NCBI GenBank assembly: GCA_016702745.1
Contig: JADJDJ010000001.1
Location: 1,054,001-1,118,000 of the forward strand
From: Chitinophagaceae bacterium
GTDB taxonomy: Bacteria; Bacteroidota; Bacteroidia; Chitinophagales; Chitinophagaceae
Length of the DNA stretch: 64,000 bases
Reading direction: 5' to 3'
The position numbers and the translations under genes are program-made. Positions 38,021 to 45,902 of the stretch are shown piece after piece; position 1 is the stretch's first letter, and every line of letters starts with the position of its first letter. The notes under the pieces were generated by a model. It did not search any database. It was given only the letters and a program-made list of their open reading frames with translations, and had not been told where the DNA came from.

Positions 38021-40742
38021 ATGAAGCAACTGTACAAATTTAGGCCAATTTATATTGTTTACGGGGTACTGACTGCTGTGATATTTTATGCACAAACGTG
38101 GAAAACAGCAGCATCAGGTATTCCTGCCCGTGATTTTCGCATGGCTTTAACAAGTCATTATGATACGAGCAGACTCCCCTGAACAATGACTCCCTGAAGA
38201 AGGCGGCCGCAGCAACTACTGATACCACCCGCTTACCGGGCAGCGATTCATCCAGAACAGTGACCACGATCGATACTTTTTCTACCAAATATTCCAAAGA
38301 CTCACTGGATGCTCCTCTAAAGTATGAAGCAGCAGATTCAGCCGTTATCCTGATAAAGGATAAGAAAGTGTTGCTATATGGCAAAACTAAAACAGAATAC
38401 AAGGATATCACACTCACCGCACCGAAAGTAGAGCTGGATCAGGCCACACAAATTGTAACAGCGGTGAATGCTACAGACAGTAACGGTGTAGTGACCAGTC
38501 AGGCCCATTTCAAAAGCGGAACCAATGAGTTTACCAGTGACACCATCCGCTATAATTTTAAAACACAGGTGGGTTTAACCCGGAATACAACCACACAAGA
38601 GGGAGAAATTTTTGTAAATGGTGACCAGGCTAAAAAAGTAAACGAAACCACAACATTTATTAAAAGAGCCCGCTTTACCACCTGTAACCTGGATGAACCA
38701 CATTTTGCATTCCTCACCCCAAAAATGAAAGTGATCAATGGAAAGCTGGCTGTATCAGGTCCGGCCCATCCTGAATTTGAAGGCGTGCCTGTGCCCCTCT
38801 GGCTGCCATTTGGATTTTATCCGCTCAGCAAAGGCCGTCATTCCGGATTACTGCCTCCCCGCTTCAGTGCGAATGAACAATTTGGTCTGGGACTGGAAGG
38901 ATTGGGCTATTACAAAGTATTAAGCGAATTCTGGGATGTAAAAGTGTATGGGAATGTTTATTCCTATGGCGGCTGGTCAATCAATTTAAATCCAACCTAT
39001 CGGAAACGCTATCGTTACAGCGGAGCCTTTAACCTGAGCCTCCTCGCAACCAAATTCAATTTTAAAGGGGATCCTGATTTCCTGAAGAATAAAACATTTT
39101 CTGTAACCTGGGGACATAATGTGGATGGAAAAGCAAGACCCGGAACCAGTTTTTCTGCCAACGTAAATGCCGGATCAACCCGCTATAATCAGCTGGTGAC
39201 AAACAATACCCGTCAGAATTTCCAAAACCAGTTGAGTTCTTCTATTTCTTACTCCAAAAACTGGATAGGGAAACCATATAACCTCACTTTATCCGCCAAC
39301 CATAATCAGAATAACCTTACCCGGCTCGTAAATGTGAGTCTGCCCGATGCCGGGTTTTCTGTGAGTACACTCTATCCTTTCCAGGGAAAAAATTCAGTGG
39401 GTAATAAATGGTACCAGAAACTTGGGGTTGCTTATAACGGAACATTCAGAAACCAGTTTTCATTTTATGATACGGCATTCAGACTAAAAGACCTGATCGA
39501 TACTTTTCAGTGGGGAGCGCAACATAATTTTCCGGTAACACTTGCATTACCCCCCATTGCCGGTGGAGCCGTGATTGTTTCTCCCGGTATATCCTATTCT
39601 CAGGTCTGGATTGCCCAAAAATGCGGCGCAAATGGGATCCGGCCAAACAAAATCAGATACCACCATCACCAAAGGTTTCTTCACCGATCACCAGCTTACT
39701 TTTTCACTGGGTTTCAATACGGCCATTTTCGGAACCTATCAATTTAAAAAAAGTTCAAGGGTGTTGGGAATCCGGCATGTGATCAGGCCATCTGTCAGTT
39801 TTAACTACAAGCCCGATTTGTCAAGAAAAATTATTATACCGATACCGTATCAAGGGAGGTTTCGCCTATCGCTTCTCGGAATACTCGGGTGCGCTCTATC
39901 CCGGATATGGCGAAGGAAGAACCGGGGGCATCAGTTTCCAGCTGGATAATAACCTGGAGATGAAAGTAAGGCCCAAAAAAGATACAGCCGCCGATGCAAA
40001 GAAAATTATCAAACTGATCGATGGTTTCGGTTTCAGCAGCGGCTATAATTTTCTGCGTGATTCATTGAAGCTTGACCTGTTTAATATTTACCTGCGAACC
40101 ACCCTCTTTGAAAAAATAAGTATTACCGCCAATACGGTACTGGATCCCTATCAGACCAATCAGAACGGCGTGGATATTGATAAATATGCCTGGGAAGGAG
40201 GGAAGTTCAAACTGGGCCGATTGACTTATGGCAGTATTTCCGTCAGTACCAATTTCAAAAGCAAACCCAAGGATGCCAAGAAAGAAGAATTGAGGAAGAA
40301 GCAACAGGAACTGGCCATGCAGGATCCAAACCTGGCAGCCGATCAGCAACAGCTTTTAAATTATAAAGACCAGAACCCTTCGGAGTTTGTGGATTTCAAT
40401 ATTCCCTGGCAGGTGAATGTGGGATTGTCTATTTCTTTTGTGAACAGATTGAAAGCCGACCTCACAGGCTTTGAAAAGGATTTTACTTCGAATATGAATT
40501 TCAGCGGCAGTTTTAATCTCACTCCCAAATGGAATTTCTCCGTCAGTGGTTATTATGACTTTGATGGAAAGAATCTCCAGATGTTCCAGATGGGTATTTC
40601 CCGTGATATGCACTGCTGGCAGATGTCGATTGATGTAACACCGGTAGGTCTGTATAAATTCTTCAGTTTCTCCATCAGTCCCAAAGCTTCGGTATTACAG
40701 GATCTCCGGATCAACCGTACCCGTTCATTCCCCAATTTCTAA
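38021..40742 (+). CDS. LptD-like LPS assembly outer-membrane protein (at least five frameshifts)
   Basis: Large outer-membrane protein of about 907 residues corresponding to the Bacteroidota putative LPS assembly protein LptD. A signal sequence (IYIVYGVLTAVIFYAQT) starts at the ATG at 38021. An OstA-like periplasmic jellyroll follows (LIKDKKVLLYGKTKTEYKDI; FVNGDQAKKVNETTTFIKRA), then a long beta-barrel (PLSKGRHSGLLPPRFSANEQ; LNNNLEMKVRPKKDTAADA-type region). Breaks are at about 38174 (C-run), 39622, 39650, 39822 (A-run) and 39857 (G-run); each can be repaired by one base. The pieces are 38021-38179, 38260-39747, 39575-39949 and 39960-40742. It is divergent from the amidases and convergent (4-base overlap) with the acyltransferase. 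Such density of single-base errors suggests sequencing problems, but loss of function cannot be excluded. Confidence 0.82.
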
Positions 40743-41476
40743 AGGCTGTTTCCTTTGTAGTGATCGGTCATGATCCGAAACACTTCATCTCTTAATTGAT
40801 CAGTGGTTTTATTCGCAGTTTCAACAGGCGCAAGAAAATGCATTTCCAGGCGATGCGGACTGAAAAAAAGACCCTTTCCGGCCGGCAATACTTTGCGTGT
40901 ATTAAAAATCACTGCAGGAATAATGGCTGTACCTGTTTCTGTGGCGAGGCGGAATGCACCATCATGAAATTTTTTCAGGGGTTCATTGGTACGGTTCCGG
41001 GTGCCTTCAGGATAAACTGACATATGCATTCCCTTTTTCAGCACCGCTTTCATTTTATCATAACTCCGGCGGCGGCTTTCTTCGCTGTTGCGGTTCACGA
41101 TCACTGAACCCTTCATATAATAAACACCAAAGAGCGGCACTTTTACAAAGGATGATTTGGCAATGGTTTTATTGGGGCCGGGTATAAAGGGGCAGGAGAT
41201 GGGCACATCCATCAGGGAATTATGATTACAGGTAACAATATACGTGTGGCCTTTTTGGAAATGTTCTTTTCCTTTTACTTTCAGCGGACAACCCACCAAT
41301 GGTAACCAGATCCTCATCCAGAGCCGGGCAATGGCTATAAATATGCCCTGCCCTTTAGGATCAGGGATCAGCCAGGTCATCATGGCCGGAATGAAAATGA
41401 CTAAGAAGCTGAGCATAAAACTCAGCATGGCCCAAATGGCCATCAGGCGTCCGCCGATCATTTTTAAAATTTTCAT
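40739..41476 (-). CDS. PlsC-like 1-acyl-glycerol-3-phosphate acyltransferase
   Basis: Membrane-bound lysophospholipid acyltransferase of phospholipid synthesis. The catalytic HX4D motif is NHNSLMDVP, followed by the glycerol-phosphate-binding motif SVYPEGTRNRTNEPLKKF and block VNRNSEESRRRSY. Two hydrophobic segments lie at the N-terminus (LMAIWAMLSFMLSFLVIFI). I prefer the ATG at 41476 (MKILKMIGGRL), which overlaps the stop codon of the upstream GNAT gene by four bases; a longer frame begins at 41521. Length about 245 residues is normal. Likely cotranscribed with the GNAT and ung genes. Confidence 0.93.
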   Translation of the reverse strand: MKILKMIGGRLMAIWAMLSFMLSFLVIFIPAMMTWLIPDPKGQGIFIAIARLWMRIWLPLVGCPLKVKGKEHFQKGHTYIVTCNHNSLMDVPISCPFIPGPNKTIAKSSFVKVPLFGVYYMKGSVIVNRNSEESRRRSYDKMKAVLKKGMHMSVYPEGTRNRTNEPLKKFHDGAFRLATETGTAIIPAVIFNTRKVLPAGKGLFFSPHRLEMHFLAPVETANKTTDQLRDEVFRIMTDHYKGNSL

Positions 41477-42069
41477 ATAGCGATGATTCCGGCAAATTGC
41501 TTTTGCTTCACCGTTGGCCATTCATTTTTTAATACACTGTAAAAGATGGAAGTCCTTCTCCGGTTATTCCACATGGTCATATGACTGCGCAGGACACCTT
41601 CTTCTATCCCGCCCACATTTTCAAGTCCTTTGCGTGCTCTGGCATTCTCCACATCTGTTTTAAATTCCACTCTTTCAAAATGCAGTTGCTCAAAAGCATG
41701 GTTCATCATGGCAAATTTAGCATGCCGGTTGATGCCTGAACTCCTGAATTCTTTAGCCAGCCAGCTCCAGCCTATTTCCAGTCTTAAATCATGATAGGAA
41801 ATATTCCCCATACTGCTGCTGCCGCAAATCCGGCCGCTGCTTTTTTCAATGATGGTAAAAGGGCGGCGGGTACCTGCTTTTTTATCAGCAGCTGCCAACG
41901 TAAACCATTGGGTCAATTGTGCCGGGTCTGACAGATTTAAACTGAAATAATACCACATCTCCGGATCCAGTCTGGCAAGCCGCAACATTTCATCATAATC
42001 AGTATCGGATAATGGCCTTAATATGACCTTATCCGTTTCAAGTGTCAGGTGCTCCGGTATGGGAATCAT
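41473..42069 (-). CDS. GNAT family N-acetyltransferase
   Basis: A 198-residue acetyltransferase of the RimJ/RimL-like Acetyltransf_3 group. Features are the N-terminal LTLETDKVILRPLSDTDYD, a central IIEKSSGRICGSSSMGNISY beta strand pair, the region EIGWSWLAKEFRSSGINRHA near the acetyl-CoA site, and FEQLHFERVEFKTDVENARA, which matches the conserved late helix and strand of the family. The acetylated substrate (protein N-terminus or small molecule) cannot be told. It lies 17 bases downstream of ung and overlaps the acyltransferase start by four bases, indicating an operon. Confidence 0.9.
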   Translation of the reverse strand: MIPIPEHLTLETDKVILRPLSDTDYDEMLRLARLDPEMWYYFSLNLSDPAQLTQWFTLAAADKKAGTRRPFTIIEKSSGRICGSSSMGNISYHDLRLEIGWSWLAKEFRSSGINRHAKFAMMNHAFEQLHFERVEFKTDVENARARKGLENVGGIEEGVLRSHMTMWNNRRRTSIFYSVLKNEWPTVKQKQFAGIIAI

Positions 42070-42086
42070 GTAATTCAGTTTATTAT

Positions 42087-42761
42087 TTATTCCAGCGACC
42101 AGTCAACCGGCTGTATGCCGGCCTTTGCAAGATATTCATTGGTTTTGGAAAAATGGCGGCAGCCAAAAAATCCGGCATGGGCCGAAAGGGGAGAAGGGTG
42201 AGCGGCTTTCAGTACCAGGTGTTTGCTTTCATCAATCAGCACTCTTTTTTCCTGGGCAAATTTGCCCCATAGCAGGAAGACTACATTTTTTTTCTGTGCA
42301 GATATTTTTTTGATCACGGTATCCGTAAAAGAGGCCCAGCCGATTTTAGCATGACTCATCGGTTCACCCGCCCGAACGGTTAAAGAAGCATTCAATAAAA
42401 AGACACCTTGTTTCGCCCAGTTGGTCAGGTTGCCATGTGAAGGAATGCTGATGCCAATATCCTGTTGCAGTTCTTTGTAAATGTTCACCAGTGAGGGTGG
42501 GGGAGCCACGCCATTCTGTACGGAAAAACAAAGTCCGTGTGCCTGTCCGGGACCATGATAGGGATCCTGACCAAGAATCACCACTTTCACTTTTTCAAAA
42601 GGCGTGGTATCAAAAGCATTGAATATTTGAGAGCCGGGGGGATAGATGTTTTTGCCCTGTGAACGTTCTGTTTTCAGGTGCAGAACGATTTGCTGAAAAT
42701 AGGGTTGTGAGAATTCCTGTTTTAAAACTTCTTTCCAGCCTGATTCGATCCTGACATCCAT
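42087..42761 (-). CDS. ung: Uracil-DNA glycosylase
   Basis: Family 1 uracil-DNA glycosylase removing uracil from DNA as the first step of base-excision repair. The catalytic Asp is in the water-activating loop GQDPYHGPGQAHGLCFSV, the uracil-binding Asn in LLNASLTVRAGEPMSH, and the DNA-intercalation loop with catalytic His is AHPSPLSAHAGFFGCRHF. The ATG at 42761 gives MDVRIESGWKEVLKQEF, the expected N-terminus; a longer frame to 42791 adds ten unlikely residues. About 224 residues, the normal size. Confidence 0.96.
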   Translation of the reverse strand: MDVRIESGWKEVLKQEFSQPYFQQIVLHLKTERSQGKNIYPPGSQIFNAFDTTPFEKVKVVILGQDPYHGPGQAHGLCFSVQNGVAPPPSLVNIYKELQQDIGISIPSHGNLTNWAKQGVFLLNASLTVRAGEPMSHAKIGWASFTDTVIKKISAQKKNVVFLLWGKFAQEKRVLIDESKHLVLKAAHPSPLSAHAGFFGCRHFSKTNEYLAKAGIQPVDWSLE

Positions 42762-42799
42762 TTTTAATATTGATTGATAACTGAGATGCAAGGTTACGG

Positions 42800-43085
42800 A
42801 TTTTGAGTTGAGAATGAAGATATTTACCGCAGAGAAAGGAGGACGCTGAGTTTTCGCAGAGGCTTAACCGCTAAGACGCGAGGTCGCAAGGAAAACGCTA
42901 TTATTTTATGGCCTTTGCCCTCTTAGCGGCCTTTACGGGAAAAATTCACCGCGGAGAACAAGAGTATGGTGAGTTTTTGCAGAGGCTTAATCGCAAAGAC
43001 ACGAGGTCGCAAGGAAACGCTAAGATTTTATTTTCTTTGCGCCCTTTGCGTGTATTTCCTTTGCGTTCTTTGCGGTAAAACTCAT
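42800..43085. repeat. Large word-repeat island, AGACGCGAGGTCGCAAGG family
   Basis: A 398-base non-coding gap between ung and the tRNA-like gene. It holds two similar units of words such as GAGGCTTAACCGCTAAGACG, CGAGGTCGCAAGGAAA and their inverted forms (CTTTGCGTTCTTTGCGGT), plus CACCGCGGAGAACAAGAG. The two plus-strand blocks (42830-42898 and 42948-43020) and minus-strand blocks (42902-42940, 43025-43083) alternate, giving nested hairpins. Nothing here encodes a recognisable protein. Confidence 0.75.
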
Positions 43086-43142
43086 AGCCCGCAGGGCTTT
43101 TTTTGCTCGATTAAACACCGATATTCTCCCCAATAAATCCCC

Positions 43143-43171
43143 TTGCCAGCAAGCAATTTTTTTTATCTTTG
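43143..43171 (+). promoter_or_regulatory. Bacteroidota-type promoter of the tRNA-like gene
   Basis: TTG at 43143-43145 and TATCTTTG at 43164-43171 match the Bacteroidota -33 (TTG) and -7 (TAnnTTTG) elements, with an 18-base spacer. The predicted start is about 43178, 12 bases before the tRNA-like sequence. Confidence 0.7.
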
Positions 43172-43189
43172 CGCCTCGTTCTTTTTTAA

Positions 43190-43270
43190 GGTCCGGTAGC
43201 TCAGTTGCATAGAGCAACTGCCTTGGGCCGGCTAAGCAGTAGGTCATTGGTTTGAATCCAATCCGGATCA
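43190..43270 (+). tRNA. tRNA-Arg(TCT)-like gene with 7-base anticodon-loop insertion (possible pseudo-tRNA)
   Basis: All four arms fold: acceptor GGTCCGG/CCGGATC with discriminator A (43263-43270), D arm GCTC/GAGC, anticodon stem ACTGC/GCAGT, T arm ATTGG/CCAAT. The anticodon loop is 14 bases (CTTGGGCCGGCTAA) instead of seven; removing GGGCCGG leaves CTTCTAA, i.e. the anticodon TCT for arginine. Two tertiary-contact positions also look non-canonical: the D loop has GTTGCATA where G19 is expected to be G, and the T loop starts TTT rather than TTC. CCA is not encoded. A promoter and a terminator flank it, so it may be transcribed, but function as a normal tRNA is doubtful. Confidence 0.75.
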
Positions 43271-43272
43271 CG

Positions 43273-43309
43273 AATGCCTTCTCATGAAAATGAGCAGGCA
43301 TTTTTTTTT
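43273..43309 (+). terminator. Rho-independent terminator of the tRNA-like gene
   Basis: Stem AATGCCT-TCTCAT / ATGAGC-AGGCATT (one mismatch) with a GAAA loop and a run of nine T, beginning three bases after the tRNA 3' end. Confidence 0.9.
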
Positions 43310-43416
43310 GGCTGCGGTGAAAGCTGGCTTTCATAAGCGGACAAATAAAAATGACTGGGACCGCCTTTGGCGGGACAAAGGCTTAGGTAAGCTCCCCATT
43401 ATCGGATCATGAAATC

Positions 43417-43468
43417 ATCCAATCCGGATCACGATGCCTTCTCAATAAATTGAGAGGGCATTTTTTTC
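43417..43468 (+). other. Duplicated tRNA 3' end plus terminator
   Basis: The bases ATCCAATCCGGATCACG followed by ATGCCTTCTCA repeat the 3' end and terminator of the tRNA-like gene 161 bases downstream of the first copy (one base missing), followed by its own TTGAG/GGCAT stem half and T-run. The 160 bases between (with a GGGACCGCCTTTGGCGGGAC hairpin) are not coding. It could be an att-like scar left by an element that used the tRNA 3' end, or the end of a second, decayed tRNA. Confidence 0.7.
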
Positions 43469-43568
43469 TTCTTGCCAGAGACGATATGCGTTTTAACGCA
43501 CCTTTACAATCAATTCATACGTTTCTGCCTGAGGAAATTGTAATTTTGCTGAGGCCAATTCATGCTAT

Positions 43569-44402
43569 ATGAAACCTCAACTACTTACCTGCCTTTTTGT
43601 ATTCAGTTTTAGCCAACTACCGGCACAAACCTATTTCAATCCTTCACAGGGAAATGCCATGATACGGGCCGACAGCAGCTGCCCTTCTGCCCTGATCAGT
43701 AATATCACCACACAACGCGGCGATCGCTCTCAATTGCTCGGAACCGGACTGGTACCGTTGCAGGATAGTGGCATGGAATGCCGTTCTTTGCTGGCCTTTG
43801 ATCTCAATAAAATTTTACCCTTTATTGAACCGGAACTGATCAGCCGCGCCCGCCTCGTTTTATTTCCCATGATTATGGATGAGAAAGAGGCGAGTCAATC
43901 CTCATTCCCTGTATCAATCAGTGTGAGCCGGATACTAAACCCATGGATGGACTCTTTAACTAATTGGAATAACCAACCCTTAACAGATGGGGAGCATACG
44001 GTCATTAAAAATATCCGACGGGCAAAAGCTAATGACCTGGTGGAGATAAATGTAACCCGGCAATTGAAAAGAATGATCCGTGAAGGAAACTATGGATTCA
44101 TGATCAGCACGGTTAAAGCACCCGGGCAGTCTGATGAAGAGATCAAATGGTATGCTTCTTCCCGTCATCAGGTCAGTGACTTTCGCCCCGTTCTTTTACT
44201 GGAATACAGCCGCCCAGTAAATCCTGCCAGACCTATTCCTACCGGGACTCCCTTTGCCGGTTACAGAATGGAAGATCTGGACCAGGCTTACCGCCAGGCA
44301 TTAATAGAATACAACCAATACCGTAATGATGTAAACAATGGCATGCCGGTTGATCCTAAGAACGCACCTCCGCCACCGGTGAATCCGGGGACAAAAGACT
44401 GA
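43569..44402 (+). CDS. DNRLRE domain-containing secreted protein
   Basis: A 277-residue exported protein with signal peptide (LLTCLFVFSFSQLPAQ) and a DNRLRE (TGF-beta propeptide-like) domain: ECRSLLAFDLNKILP, ARLVLFPMIMDEKE, WMDSLTNWNNQPLTDGEH, VEINVTRQLKRMIREGNYGF and a final DFRPVLLLEYSRPV strand. Such domains occur in cell-surface proteins, usually as carriers beside other modules; here it makes up nearly the whole protein. A Pro-rich tail (NAPPPPVNPGTKD) follows. Role unknown. It stands alone, convergent with the paralogue pair downstream. Confidence 0.8.
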   Translation: MKPQLLTCLFVFSFSQLPAQTYFNPSQGNAMIRADSSCPSALISNITTQRGDRSQLLGTGLVPLQDSGMECRSLLAFDLNKILPFIEPELISRARLVLFPMIMDEKEASQSSFPVSISVSRILNPWMDSLTNWNNQPLTDGEHTVIKNIRRAKANDLVEINVTRQLKRMIREGNYGFMISTVKAPGQSDEEIKWYASSRHQVSDFRPVLLLEYSRPVNPARPIPTGTPFAGYRMEDLDQAYRQALIEYNQYRNDVNNGMPVDPKNAPPPPVNPGTKD

Positions 44403-44418
44403 TAAACTGATGATCTGA

Positions 44419-44933
44419 TTATTCAGGCATCCGGAACCCATCCAGAAAAAGATTGACTTTATTTTCCGGTAATTCCTTTTTACTAAAGGCATAGAGCACG
44501 GCAATGTATTTTCCATCTGTCCAGCCCTTCACCTTCCAATTGTTTTTTTCGCCGTCTTCCCAGTAATCCAGAATGCCTCTTGTATTCTCATTTTTATTAA
44601 GCCGGTGCCCCTTTCCATAACCGGCTGCTTTTTGTATGACGAAACTCGTCTTCAGGTAATTTAAATAGGCTGTTAGAATTTCCTCCGCCTGATCAAGCCG
44701 GCAGGCAGGCTGACCATCTTTACACAGATTAATCCCCAGCTGATACTGTCCCGGTTACATTCACCGGCATAAACAATAGATGAATCCTGACTAAAAGAAG
44801 TTTCAAAGCTGATATCACAATACCCGTAAAAACTACAGCCGGATTTAGCCACCGGCATTTTTTTGATGGATTGTGCCGTGAGGGTAATGGAAAATGCAAA
44901 AGAGATGGCAATGAAGAGGGTACGTGAAATCAT
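44419..44933 (-). CDS. Hypothetical secreted protein, paralogue of next gene (one frameshift)
   Basis: About 171 residues: signal peptide (TLFIAISFAFSITLTAQ), four Cys residues in the first half (SGCSFYGYC; AGECNRD; LICVK) and a C-terminal half with YGKGHRLNKNENTRGILDYW and KVKGWTDGKYIAVLYAFS. The frame breaks at about 44727; one extra A restores VKDGQPACRLDQAEEILTAY and the remaining 100 residues to a stop at 44419. Every segment has a counterpart in the adjacent protein at 44933-45469, so the two arose by tandem duplication. I do not recognise the family. Confidence 0.72.
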
Positions 44934-45469
44934 TATTTATTTTTTTCTTTATCACTCATTCCCGGGAAACGGAGACCATTCAGGAAAACTTCTGTCTTTT
45001 TATCAGGCAGTTCTTTATTACTGTGGATATGCATTACACAAATAAACCGGCCATTGGTCCATGCCCGGATCTTCCATTTATTATCATCCGCATCTTCCCA
45101 GGTATCAAAAACGCCACGGGTGTTTTCATCCTTATTCAGTTTATGGCCTTTATCATAGCCCTTGCCCCTGACAATCCCATAATCCAGTTTTAAAAAATCC
45201 AGAATCGTGGTAATACTGTCTTCCGCTGCATCCAGGTTGGTCACCGGGTTTTTTAGTTTGATACAATAGATACCATAGGTCACTGCCTCTTTTTCACAAT
45301 CATCAGCATAAACCGTAGAACCATCTTCCAGATCGTACACATCAAAACGACCAGGCAAGCAATACACCTGCACCGTACAACCTGTTGTACTGATCGCTAC
45401 TTTCTGCGGATCCTGTGCCAGTCCGGGCAGTGCAGTGATTATGATGAGCAATGAAAGCAATCGGCGCAT
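44933..45469 (-). CDS. Hypothetical secreted protein, 178 aa
   Basis: Signal peptide (LLSLLIIITALPGLAQ), then a Cys-containing first half (TTGCTVQVYCLPGRFDVYDL; YADDCEKEAVTYGIYCIK) and a conserved second half (GYDKGHKLNKDENTRGVFDT; RAWTNGRFICVMHIHSNKEL). The paired Cys residues suggest disulfides in the periplasm. It is the upstream member of a tandem pair; the downstream paralogue begins at its stop codon (one-base overlap), so both are probably cotranscribed. Function unknown. Confidence 0.75.
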   Translation of the reverse strand: MRRLLSLLIIITALPGLAQDPQKVAISTTGCTVQVYCLPGRFDVYDLEDGSTVYADDCEKEAVTYGIYCIKLKNPVTNLDAAEDSITTILDFLKLDYGIVRGKGYDKGHKLNKDENTRGVFDTWEDADDNKWKIRAWTNGRFICVMHIHSNKELPDKKTEVFLNGLRFPGMSDKEKNK

Positions 45470-45534
45470 GCGACAAAATTTTTATAAAGATAGCTCCTGT
45501 TCCCGAAGCGTTGCACGATGCGCAGAACTTTCAT

Positions 45535-45870
45535 ACCCCTAACCCCCATCCCCTAAAGGGGAGTATAGCCCCACCTTCGCTTAAGCTACGGCGGGCGGCC
45601 AACTAGCCACTAGCCATTCCCGCCCCCATCCCCTAAAGGGGAGAAACTAATCATTCTATCAAAGTATGCTTTATTAACTTGCCTTTCGTTACTTACCAAT
45701 CGCCGAACCCTACTCGCCACAAGCCACTCGCCATTCCCCACTCGCCGAACCCCATTCTCTAAACCCCACTAGCCACTTACTACTAGCCACTTACTACTAG
45801 CCACTTGCCACTTGCTAACCCATTCCCCATTTACCAACCCCCACTAGCCGAACCCCACTCCCCTTCCTCT
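45535..45870. repeat. Word-repeat island, ACTAGCCACT / ACTCGCC family
   Basis: This 433-base non-coding gap upstream of hutH is mostly repeat. Two CCCCTAAAGGGG palindromes (45550-45561, 45630-45641) bracket a REP-like motif (CACCTTCGCTTAAGCTACGG, 45576-45595). Then CACTAGCCACTTACTACTAG words and ACTCGCCATTCCCCACTCGC words alternate from 45600 to 45870. No gene is visible. Confidence 0.75.
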
Positions 45871-45902
45871 ATATTCCCTAATTTGCGCCCATAACCATTG
45901 TT

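Noticed and set aside
38021..40742. True pseudogene of LptD
   Set aside because: All breaks are single-base and the remaining sequence is well conserved; similar errors occur in other essential genes here, so read error is more likely than decay.
43020..43334. Minus-strand 104-codon frame across the tRNA-like gene
   Set aside because: It runs antisense through a repeat island, the tRNA and its terminator; composition is not protein-like.
45600..45870. CRISPR array
   Set aside because: The repeats are 8-10-base drifting words without uniform spacers, no leader and no cas genes nearby.
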